Source: Meghimatium bilineatum (taxonomy: Eukaryota > Mollusca > Gastropoda > Stylommatophora > Philomycidae). From it: a stretch of DNA of 64,000 nucleotides. The notes under the pieces were generated by a model. It was not told the DNA's origin. It did not search any database and was given only the letters and a program-made list of their open reading frames with translations. Every line of letters starts with the position of its first letter. Position 1 is the first letter of the stretch. A program made the translations under genes and the position numbers. The stretch lies in contig CM067314.1 of the NCBI GenBank assembly GCA_034231615.1, positions 8,991,501 through 9,055,500 of the forward strand, written 5' to 3'. Below are positions 55,500 to 64,000 of the stretch, in pieces.

Positions 55500-55605
55500 A
55501 CCTGCGTAATAACCTCCTTAGTTGCTTTGTATGACATACATGGTATGTTTCAGTGTCACTGTTCTTTTCTGTCATTTCGGGCAACGGCAACACAGTGAAA
55601 GTGTT
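55500..55605 (-). mobile_element. (GAA)n SINE 5'-part fragment
   Basis: ATAACCTCCTTAGTTGCTTT, ATGACATACATGGTATGTTT and CATTTCGGGCAACGGCAACA match the long-SINE head on the minus strand. Confidence 0.65.
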
Positions 55606-55746
55606 CTTTCTTTATACATGTCTAGAAAGGCAATGTAATATCCATGATGTACTTCAATGATCAATGTGAATTATTATTATAATACATGAAGTTAAAAAGT
55701 ATGCTTAACACAACTTATCTGTGAATTTTTGTGTTCTTGTCCACAG

Positions 55747-55895
55747 ATCTTTCCTTCCTGTTGCCAACAAGGATGGCAGTTATAGCCGGTGTTATCATAG
55801 CTCTCTTCATTGTAACCTGGGGAAGTTACACCATACATAGAAAATGTGTCAAGGACAGCTGGAAACATAAGTACCAGAAAGCCATGTTCTTATGA
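55747..55895 (+). CDS. Small membrane protein, coding exon 3 with transmembrane helix
   Basis: Acceptor GTCCACAG|ATC; the exon completes Asp56 and runs to TGA at 55893-55895. Residues 57-64 are LSFLLPTR, then a 21-residue membrane helix (about 65-85) MAVIAGVIIALFIVTWGSYT, followed by a basic tail HRKCVKDSWKHKYQKAMFL with six Lys/Arg and Cys89, a possible palmitoylation site at the membrane edge. The positive-inside rule puts the tail in the cytosol and the glycosylated N-terminus outside. Spliced CDS 315 bp, 104 residues. 3' UTR follows, with AATAAA at 56550-56555. Similar layouts occur in small ion-channel or receptor accessory subunits, but I see no family signature and give no function. 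Confidence 0.82.
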
Positions 55896-56204
55896 CAGCT
55901 CATTAAACATCTGTCATGTATGGATACACTCATGTCATTGTTTTAGTTATTGGACAAATTACTGATCCTACATGACAAGAACAGTCCACGAATATTTACC
56001 TGCTCACACTTCGATCAGCAATTCGACAAACGGATTCACTTATGAATTAAGATCCTGAAGCTACTGTTTATTATAAACTTTTCAAAATTTGATCATTTGG
56101 GTTTGTGACAGTTGCAGAAAATAGTCAAGCCGATTGATCGGCACCTCGAAGTTAGAGGGTGAAGCAGTTGTTTACGTTATTACGCTACATAAACGAAGCG
56201 TCAT
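55896..56204 (+). other. Probable 3' UTR of the membrane-protein gene
   Basis: Sequence after the stop with no other open frame; carries no early AATAAA, so the transcript probably reads into the minisatellite at 56205-56540. Confidence 0.5.
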
Positions 56205-56540
56205 ACATACACAAAGTTGACCGTGATGTTCCATTTATTTAAGCTACTTTCCGGTGTCCAGCTTCAAAGTTGACCGTGATGTTCTTATTACTTGAGCTAC
56301 TACCGGTGTCCAGCTTCAAAGTTGACCGTGATGTTCTTATTACTTGAGCTACTACCGGTGTCCAGCTTCAAAGTTGACCGTGATGTTCTTATTACTTGAG
56401 CTACTACCTGTGTCCACCTTCAAAGTTGACCGTGATGTTCTTGTTTCTTGAGCTACTACCAGTGTCCAGTTTCAAAGTTGACTGTGCTGTTCCTGTTACT
56501 TGATCAACTTTCCGGTGTCCAGCTTCAAAAACTGACAATT
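56205..56540. repeat. ~52-bp minisatellite, about 6 units
   Basis: CTTCAAAGTTGACCGTGATG, TTCTTATTACTTGAGCTACT, ACCGGTGTCCAG. Likely transcribed in the 3' UTR of the upstream gene. Confidence 0.93.
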
Positions 56541-56549
56541 TCAATTTGT

Positions 56550-56555
56550 AATAAA
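56550..56555 (+). promoter_or_regulatory. Candidate polyadenylation signal AATAAA
   Basis: First plus-strand AATAAA after the stop codon of the membrane-protein gene, about 655 bp downstream and just after the array; GT-rich sequence follows at a distance. Position inferred, not proven. Confidence 0.4.
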
Positions 56556-56559
56556 CAAC

Positions 56560-56865
56560 AACATCATCTGCCAGATATTTGTTAAAGAAAGCAACCTACT
56601 CAAGTCTTTCTCGTTACTGGACTGTCTTAGCCCCACGATAAAACTGTACAAAATTAAATCAAAGAAATATGTAAAACTATATGATCTTCAGGGGCAGTGC
56701 CGCCAGTTATTTTATACATTTTTTTATATTAATGTCCACATGTTTATGTACCACATCTCTTTTGTGATACATTTCGAAAGTGAGAACTAAACATTTAACA
56801 TATTGTACATATCAAAAATAATGATGAAAGCAAAATTACATGTCAACTTTTAGCAAAGTGTTGTG
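56560..56865. other. Unassigned
   Basis: No feature recognised. Confidence 0.4.
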
Positions 56866-56869
56866 TTTG

Positions 56870-57045
56870 TTTAGCTTCTTCAATAATCATCTTCTAACGC
56901 TAATACATACTAGTTCCTTTAATAAATAATCATCTTCTAACGCTAATACATACTAGTTCCTTTAATAAATAATCATCTTCTAACGCTAATACATACTAGT
57001 TCCTTTAATAAATAATCATCTTCTAACGCTAATACATACTAGTTT
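56870..57045. repeat. 43-bp minisatellite, about 4 units
   Basis: AATAAATAATCATCTTCTAA, CGCTAATACATACTAGTTCC, TTT. Also contains AATAAA in each unit. Confidence 0.95.
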
Positions 57046-58293
57046 CTCATGCACATGAGCACATCATGAAAGTAGATCTCAAGGGAATTATGGCTTAGAA
57101 ATTAGGAACGAAAGGGGTGATCGATTGCTCAATTTTTGCTTAGTAAACAATCTAGCAATCATGAATACATTTTTTGAACAATATCCCAGAAGACTATATA
57201 CGTGGAGGTCACCAGATGGAAACTGTAAAAATCAAATAGATTACATACTGATCCAACGAAGATGGAAAACAAATATTCCCTTAAGTAAAACAGTACCTGG
57301 AGCAGACTGCGACGCGGACCCATGAACTGCTGATGGCGAAATTTAAAGTAAAAATAAAGAAAATCAACAAGAACACCCAAACCATTAGATATAACACATT
57401 AGACATACCAAGCAAATATAACATCGAGATTTTCTAGCCCAAAGATTTACCACACTGCTAGATATACAAGAAGAACTGACACCAAACCATCTTGCTAACA
57501 AAATAAGCAAAGCTATCACCGACACTGTAGAAAAGCTTATATAAAAAAATGACGCAAAAATCAAGAATACATATAAGAAGAAACAATGAACTTAATTGAA
57601 GACAGAAGGATATACAAAACCATTGAAAAAAAGTCAATCAAACTACAGAGAACTATCAAAACAAATTTAAAAAAAATTAAGAACGACAAACAACAATGCA
57701 TAATGAATACGTGCAGAGAATTCGATGAACAAGACAACAAGGAAATCACAACAATATGTTGAATGCTATTAGAACATTACAACAGAATAACTTCAAGCCC
57801 GCTCTCGAGTACTAAAAGATAAAAAAGGAAATGCCTTAACAGAAAAAACAAATATTCTACATAGATGTGAGGAATATTGTCAAGAAATGTAAAAAGGAAC
57901 AACCCAGTCACCAAATGAGAACATCAATGAATTAGAATAAGTACCTGAACCTACAATGGAAGAGGTTAGACATTCAGTCAGATATGTTTTGTTTCTTTGT
58001 TTTGTGTTCTCTCCATAATAATCAGCACGTACACTCGTGCGATTTCTGCCTGGATCGTAGTTGTGCACTCTATCCCCTTATCTTTTTAACATCTATGTAG
58101 AGAATATAACGATAAATGTAAGAGAAGAACTAGAGGAAAATGAATTTCATCCAATAAATATAGGTGGGTACAAGATTCCAGAAATAATATATGCAGATGA
58201 CACGGTTCTCTTTACTACACTTCCTGAGGGACTGAAACAGCTAATCACAACAACACAGAAATACAGCGAGATCTAAAATCTATATCTAAACGT

Positions 58294-58694
58294 CATCATC
58301 ATCATCAGGTGCTATGCCGGATGGCGTAGGCGATCATGGCTCCCTACAGCTCTCTGTCTCCAGTATTATGTATCAAGCTCGTTGTTTCCCCGCCGTGCCA
58401 GGTTGTCAAACTAATATTTTCTCACGGTGTCGCCCTCTGTCTCTGTTGCCTTCAATCTTGCATGTTGTGACTATTTTCTCCAAACTTCCCTGTCTCATGA
58501 AGTGTCTTTTTCTTATATTATTGATTAAGGTCCGTTTCGCATTTGACTTCTTCAGCATCTCCACATTAGTTTTCCTGGAAGTCCATCGTATTCTCAGCAT
58601 TCTTCCGTAGAATCACATCTCTATTGCCTCTAATTTCCCAATTTCCAATTCGCTTATTGTCCAAGACTCGCACCCATAAGTTAGTATAGGCGTT
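58294..58694 (-). mobile_element. LINE 3' end inserted in the older LINE
   Basis: Starts at the (ATC)n complement of a TGATGA tail, then in minus direction encodes LRIRWTSRKTNVEMLKKSNA, KRTLINNIRKRHFMRQGSLE, KIVTTCKIEGNRDRGRH. 5' truncated. Outer duplication ATCTAAACGT at 58284-58293 and 58884-58893 brackets this piece together with the SINE at 58707-58865. Family as at 50060-50335. Confidence 0.88.
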
Positions 58695-58706
58695 ATATAG
58701 CACTGC

Positions 58707-58865
58707 TCTGCCGAAGACGGATGTGTCGGGCCATTAGCGCAAATAAAACGGTGACACAACGCATTTCCATTTTCTGGACTTCATCCTGCTGGAAATCTGG
58801 TAGGACATTTGTCTTGCTTCAAGAGAGATCCAGTGGGAGATTGAGAATGAACGCTAAAGAAAAAA
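58707..58865 (+). mobile_element. (GAA)n SINE, short form, with 12-bp TSD
   Basis: Complete short copy: GCCGAAGACGGATGTGTCGG, GCCATTAGCGCAAATAAAAC, ACACAACGCATTTCCATTTT, TGCTGGAAATCTGGTAGGAC, GAGATTGAGAATGAACGC, with an A-rich tail. Flanked by exact ATATAGCACTGC at 58695-58706 and 58866-58877. It sits at the 5' end of the inserted LINE piece. Confidence 0.92.
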
Positions 58866-59564
58866 ATATAGCACTGCAGAACCATCTAAACGTACATAAA
58901 ACTACAATTATGATAACGACAAAATGGCAAAACAAAGATCAACCAATAATCAACATAGGCAATATAGAAGTAGAATGTGTAAGTACATTCGAATATCTGG
59001 GAGCAAAACAAACAATTCTGAAGATAGTTCTGTCGAGATTAGAAGAAGACTTGCAATTGCAACACTCAAATTAACACATAGGAAAAGCTATGTCAAAGTA
59101 GTAATAACACCACTAAAGTAACCCTTTTAATGTGTTTTCCCAGTGGCAACATATGGATGCGAGACTTGGACTTATCCAAAAGAATAAATTCATTTGAAAT
59201 TAAGTGCTACAGATAGATCCTACGAATATCATGGACAGAGAAAAAGAACATTAACGTTTTGAAATTACTGAAACTAAATGAAGGGTGGCTTCTAAATACC
59301 ACCATAAGAAGGAAGCTACATTATTTTGGACACTTGAAGTGACATGAAAGGCTGATTCTAGATGGCAGAGTGCCAGGCTAGAGAAAAAGGAGAAGACCAA
59401 GAAGACGATAGATAATCGACATCGAAGAATGTATGCACATGTCTCCGGACTTAAGAATGCAACTGAATTTACCATGCCGCGACGCAGAGACTTTACACCT
59501 CAATATGCTCACCCATGGACAAAGTTGGTACACACATGTCTCTACGCGTTAGGGCATTTGAATG

Positions 59565-60490
59565 GTTTTATTCGTGATCTCTAACGCCAGGGATGTGTAT
59601 TGTCACCAGATTTATTTTATATTTACAGCGAGAATATTCTTCAGATCAGTTAAGAATATGCCAGGCATTAAAATATAAGGACACAATATCAATAATCTAC
59701 GATATGCAGATGATACTGTGCTGATAGCAGAAAGCCAAGAATATCTCCAAGATCTGTTAAACAGGACGGTAATAGAAAGTGAACAAAAAGGTCTACGTTT
59801 AAACATAAAAAGGACAACGACAATGATAATATCAGGAAATAGTATCCCACCAAATAGTAAAATAGTATTAAATGAGAAAAACTTCAAGCAGGTGAATAGT
59901 TTCAAATATGTAGGAATATTAATAACTTCAGTTGGTAAATACAAGACCGAAACTATAAGCAGAATAGAACAAGCAAAAGCAGCATTCCATAAAAAGAAAA
60001 ATATCCTATGCAACATGTCTATATCGATGGATACTAGAAAATGTGTCCTCAAATGCTACATTGAACCAGTGCTACTCTATGGAAGTGAAGCATGGACAAT
60101 AAATAAGACATCACAAAATTTATTGGAGGCAGCGGAAATGTGGTTTATTCGAAGAATGTTACGCATTCCTTGGATAGCAAAGATTACTAATGAAGAATGT
60201 CTTAGAAGGATGGATGTGAAAAGATGCATTATTGATAATATAAGAAAAAGACAGTCAACATTTATTGGGCACATAATGAGAAGAGGAGGCATTGAGAATA
60301 TAGTGACAACGGGAAAGATAGAAGGGAAAAGATCAAGGGGAAGACCTAGAGAAAAGATATTGGACAGTTTGACTAAATGGCTTCGATTGACGACACCAAC
60401 AGAGATGATGACATATATGAGATATCGATGTACAAGGAGAAATATGATCGCCAACGCCATTCGGCACGGCACTTGATCATGATGATGATT
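59565..60490 (+). mobile_element. LINE 3' half, best-preserved RT reading
   Basis: From a TAA at about 59681 the plus frame is open for about 265 codons to 60476: NNLRYADDTVLIAES (RT palm motif C intact), LNIKRTTTMIISGNSI, QVNSFKYVGILITSVGKYKT, IEPVLLYGSEAWTINKTSQN, MWFIRRMLRIPWIAKITNEE, RKRQSTFIGHIMRRGGIENI, TTGKIEGKRSRGRPREKILD, ending RHGT*S with (TGATGA)-like tail. Upstream endonuclease and RT fingers are missing and stops precede the YADD, so it is 5' truncated and not autonomous, but it is the youngest-looking LINE here. Confidence 0.92.
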
Positions 60491-60589
60491 CGTGATCCTC
60501 CTTGAAACAATATAAAGAGGGCAACCTGTCCTTTTTTGGGCCCTCGATTATATCGTAATATCATACCAACAAGCTTACAAACAGCACAC

Positions 60590-60875
60590 AGGAAGGTTAT
60601 CTCCAGAGAACTCTTCTACCCCTGACGCCGCAAGGCAAACAAGGGATGCAGGTATAGATATCATATCGACTTGCCAAGAATCGCGAGAAAGTTGTCACAG
60701 GAAGGCTGTCACAGACTAGGGTAGCCCCACCCGAAATGTCAAGACATGCCGAAATCGGATGCGCGGGACCTACAATACGCATAACGGTGGCACAACGTAA
60801 CTTCGCTCCCGGCGGACTTGACACGAATATCAGTGCTGATTACAATGGAGCGAACGCAAAACAAACAAACTGTGC
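60590..60875 (+). mobile_element. LINE end plus CpG-rich SINE-like copy
   Basis: 60600-60640 repeats the LINE end at 15700-15745 (CTTCTACCCCTGACGCCGCA). 60690-60870 matches 38470-38690: AGGCTGTCACAGACTAGGGT, GACATGCCGAAATCGGATGC, GGTGGCACAACGTAACTTCG, and a tail GGAGCGAACGCAAAACAAAC. Confidence 0.7.
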
Positions 60876-61084
60876 GTTAGGATAGGAAATACCTTATACA
60901 ATGAGACAGAGACGAACATCTGTTGCAAACATAACCCAGATAACTTGTGTTTCCATCATCAATCTAATTCTACGGTAAGCGTTGTGACAGTATTTACATA
61001 CTTTGAATAATTTGTATTTTTATACTTTTATATTAGGCCCTATACTATTTTTATAGGCTTTTATTTGAAATATTTTAAATAAAT

Positions 61085-61330
61085 GTTTTAGACATATTAA
61101 AAAACGACATGACAACCTTTTGAAGACCTTACTTGAGGGAAAAGTCGAGGGGATGCGAGCAAGAAGTAGACAGAGATACACGTGGACGTGTAGCATCACG
61201 AGATGGGCAGGTTACAGTATAGCAGAGAGCACCACAAGACAAGAGACAGGGGATGGTGGTCTTTTGCAGCTAACCTTCGTTGCGGAGACGGTACTTAATG
61301 AATGCTTTGATACCGCTGACAACCTATGAC
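61085..61330 (+). mobile_element. LINE 3'-end fragment
   Basis: DMTTF-type slip, then LKTLLEGKVEGMRARSRQRY, TWTCSITRWAGYSIAESTTR and the 3' end TTCGTTGCGGAGACGGTACT. Family of 51605-52135 and 63380-64000. Confidence 0.83.
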
Positions 61331-61334
61331 ATGC

Positions 61335-61527
61335 CATTAATTTCTTACTATATTCAAATTTCCGTCAGTGGCAATGATTTTTTTCTATTGCCTTTCCCCA
61401 AGTTAATGCTGGTTGATAGCATCCACACTTGCCTGTACGCGTAGGTGTGGGAATCTTGGTTGACAACGGTGGACAGAAAAAAAAGATTATTTCGATAAGT
61501 GACAACTTCCAAATTTTAGTTTTCATT
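61335..61527. other. Unassigned
   Basis: Nothing recognised. Confidence 0.4.
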
Positions 61528-62616
61528 AGTAATCCATGTTTTATATTATTTCCTATTGTGAAAAACAAAACATGGAGTGGAATGAACATTTACCTACGAT
61601 AAGATAATTGATGAACATATTGATTTCGGAACAAGGGCGTGACAGTGATCCATTAAATTTGCGATAAATGTTAAAGGTAAGATAAAAGCTGCATTACATA
61701 TGCATTGTGTGTTTTGTATACGATATACCCTGTGCAGTTGGTTCATGTACGTTATTATGCTGACATTAGTTAGTTAGTAGTCGTTTGTAGAGCCGAGCTG
61801 AATCGAGATAATAGTCAATTGTGAATTACTGAATTTACTCGTCATCATAGTCATACTCATAAATAATCTCAGATAACACTAACTAGTAACACTCTTGAAC
61901 AGAACAGGCTCAATAAAATATTAATAAATTTTAAATATTGAAGACTTCCTTTGGCCTCCATGCTAAGTTCACAAACATAAGTAATATAATATATTATAAT
62001 TAATTTTATTTACTCTAAACTCTTTTATGATTGTGGTTTAAACATGTTTTAATTTGTTTTCAGTGTTTGCGGTACTTTCCATAAACAGACAAAACTGTTC
62101 AGTGTTTCCCAGTAGGGAGAATTCATGGACTTCCACGCCCTTTTCTTATTTCTTTGTTATGTCAAAATGAAAATGTGTTTATCCCCCACCCAGAAAAAGT
62201 AGGAAAGATTTACATGATTATAATTTTACATTTGCAAGTCTTGTTTAAAATTCATACATAAAACTCTAACCACTACAGCCTCTAGTACATTTGTGTTGGC
62301 AGAAATGAACAATTAACTAGTCAATAGTCTGAGTCTGAATAGTAGGTATTAGCACTAAATTTTCAAAATGGGTTTACATCATTATAAAACACTACAGCTA
62401 GATAGCCCTTGAAATTTGTATTTCAACGATACCTCAACCAAGTCTGTTGGTCGATTCTGAGAAATGTTAATGAATTTTTTTGCCAAAATTTAATGAAAAG
62501 ATAATTACATGAGAATATATAAGAACATATAGTCAATTGTCAAGTAGATTATTCATGTTCATTCCACTTTATGTTTTGTATTTCACAATAAGAAATAATA
62601 TAAAACATGGATTACT
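61528..62616. mobile_element. Element bounded by 62-bp inverted repeats
   Basis: Arms AGTAATCCATGTTTTATATT...GGAATGAACAT (61528-61589) and its near-perfect inverse at 62555-62616 enclose about 965 bp of AT-rich noncoding sequence. The interior includes a block at 62398-62525 shared with 25890-26010. Could be a nonautonomous DNA transposon or an inverted duplication; no clear TSD seen. Confidence 0.65.
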
Positions 62617-62619
62617 ATT

Positions 62620-63145
62620 GAAGAGTGCTGTCACAGAAGCACTGTCATGGGTGGTACCACATAACTATTCTCATGCTTGAATACTGAGACTCAATGAAAA
62701 TTCTTCTTCTTTCATTCACTTGAAACATGTCTATATCTGTTCAATGAACATGATCGACAAAGTTGAAGCAAGAGTTGGCCGCGGTTCATGGGTGGAGTTA
62801 TTGACACAATCTGTGATCAGAAAAAAATTACCTTTATATTCATTTATATTTCTTTATATTATATTTATATTACTTTATATTTCCTTCGAGGATAGAAGGA
62901 AATGAGTGGCCCGATACCACTGGCAAGCATGGCCATGATGTCAATAGGTACATCAATGAACTGATCTGACATAGTTAATGTGTTGAGGGACCTCATCCAC
63001 TCAGAAGGCTTAAAAGGTGTAATTCATGGTTGCACTCGAGAATGTGTGAGATTAGTGTAAAACATCAGAGCAACCCGTATAGAGAAACATACTAAATATG
63101 AAGAGATTGATAATTCAACATCAAACTGGAACTGTCATCCTCTAC
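62620..63145. other. Unassigned
   Basis: No supported exon; may include decayed upstream LINE sequence before the array. Confidence 0.35.
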
Positions 63146-63149
63146 ACTA

Positions 63150-63380
63150 ATAGTTTTATTGAGGCAGGGATCAGAGTTTTATTGAGGCAGGGATCAGAGT
63201 TTTATTGAGGCAGGGATCAGAGTTTTATTGAGGCAGGGATCAGAGTTTTATTGAGGTAGGGATCAGAGTTTTATTGAGGTAGGGATCGGAGTTTTATTGA
63301 GGCAGGGATCGGAATTTTATTGAGGCAGGGATCAGAGTTTTATTGAGGCAGGGATCAGAGTTTTATTGAGGCAGGTATCT
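63150..63380. repeat. 23-bp minisatellite, about 10 units
   Basis: GTTTTATTGAGGCAGGGATC plus AGA, nearly perfect. Confidence 0.96.
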
Positions 63381-64000
63381 GAGCAACTATGGACTTGTCC
63401 AGAGGGGGTTGATGACAACCTGCAGTTATGGGCATATGGACTGGATATAAATATTCCACACAAAAAACACATGATAATTAGAAATGTCACAGAAGAATAG
63501 TTGCTAAACATAAACATACATGAAATGAAACAAAAACAGGTAGAACACTATTAATATCTTTGGCAAATAATCACAAATGATGGCAGATGGGAAATAGAAG
63601 TTAAAAGAAGAATAGGAATGGCTAAAAGTACTTTCAATGACATAAGGAAAATATTAATATCGAAACAAATTATTAACAAGTTAAAAATGAGAATTATAAA
63701 ATGCTACATCTATTCTATATTAATGTATGGCTCAGAAACATGGACACTAAACAAGCATTTAGAAGACAGAATTGATGTCTTTAAGATGTGGATGTATAGA
63801 AGAATAGGGAGAACAGAGAAGAAAGCAAAGAGGTTCTAATAACACTTAATATGAAGAAAGAATTATTATGGGAAATAAAGATTAGGCAAATAAAATATTT
63901 TGGACACATTAGAAGACATGACACCTTATTGAAGACCTTACTTGAGGGTAAAGTCAAAGGGAGGCGAGTAAGAGGCAGGCAGAGATACAAGTGGGAGAGT
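63381..64000 (+). mobile_element. LINE 3'-half, runs off right edge
   Basis: DDNLQLWAYGLDINIPHKKH, then VKRRIGMAKSTFNDIRKILI, LKMRIIKCYIYSILMYGSET, WTLNKHLEDRIDVFKMWMYR, then slips, and LRVKS-type tail to the window end. RT thumb and C-terminal region, same family as 51605-52135. The 23-bp array abuts its 5' end. Confidence 0.88.

Larger units (their letters stand above)
57070..59540 (+). mobile_element. LINE with endonuclease and RT, split by nested insertions
   Basis: 5' part: APE-type endonuclease end NFCLVNNLAIMNTFFEQYPR, TWRSPDGNCKNQIDYILIQR, then KTVPGADCDADP with a frameshift where the SDH-like catalytic motif should follow. RT part: CTLSPYLFNIYVENI and palm motif C IIYADDTVLFTTLPEG near 58188-58230. 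The reading is broken at 58293 by a 590-bp insertion and resumes at 58894 with LNVHKTTIMITTKWQ, VECVSTFEYLGA, and later SFEIKCYR-type, ILRISW, GWLLNTTIRRKLHYFGHLK and a basic tail. Nicks DNA and copies its RNA into it when active; many stops show this copy is dead. Confidence 0.87.

Overview
This is invertebrate animal nuclear DNA, most likely from a mollusc and plausibly a gastropod (inference from the style of the retrotransposon proteins and the dispersed repeats; no marker gene proves it). It is AT-rich, intron-dominated and packed with minisatellites and broken retrotransposons. Nearly all long open frames are either tandem-repeat artefacts or decayed reverse-transcriptase/RNase H pieces. 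A 100-N assembly gap lies at 10640-10739.

Two spliced host genes can be read. (1) Left end, minus strand: three consecutive coding exons of a tektin-3-like ciliary/flagellar microtubule protein (7086-6943, 4198-3976, 2010-1856). Their phases join perfectly. N-terminal exons lie to the right or in unread sequence, and the C-terminal exon lies beyond the left edge. (2) 49.8-55.9 kb, plus strand: a three-exon gene (49768-49917, 53391-53430, 55747-55895) encoding a 104-residue single-pass membrane protein with three N-glycosylation sequons before the membrane segment and a basic tail after it. I do not recognise its family, and it is the best candidate for something undescribed.

Layout. 0-7.1 kb: tektin exons in introns filled with minisatellites, LINE scraps and SINEs; two arrays directly touch splice sites. 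7.1-12.2 kb: SINEs, LINE remnants, the gap, and an RNase H remnant. 12.4-14.0 kb: a 1.4-kb 23-bp array and a long (TA)n tract. 14-21.3 kb: LINE ends, a CpG-bearing single-copy stretch, a 43-bp array open in three frames, and smaller arrays. 21.5-24.7 kb: SINE pieces and an ~850-bp direct duplication. 26.1-28.1 kb: a ~163-bp satellite with a ~770-810-bp higher-order period. 28.2-37.3 kb: a 20-bp array, LINE and RNase H remnants, many SINE copies and tRNA-like SINE heads. 37.4-45 kb: more arrays, three hAT-type MITEs and a SINE with clean target-site duplications. 45-49.7 kb: a foldback element, an RNase H remnant and four minisatellites. 49.7-56.6 kb: the membrane-protein gene with LINEs and two related arrays in its introns. 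56.9-64 kb: three LINE remnants, one carrying a nested double insertion with two sets of target-site duplications, plus a long-inverted-repeat element.

One dispersed short retroposon ending in (GAA)n, with about 20 copies or fragments here, dominates the interspersed repeats. Several different head sequences share its 3' tail, as expected for SINEs moved by one LINE. Nothing resembles a bacterial operon, virus or CRISPR system.
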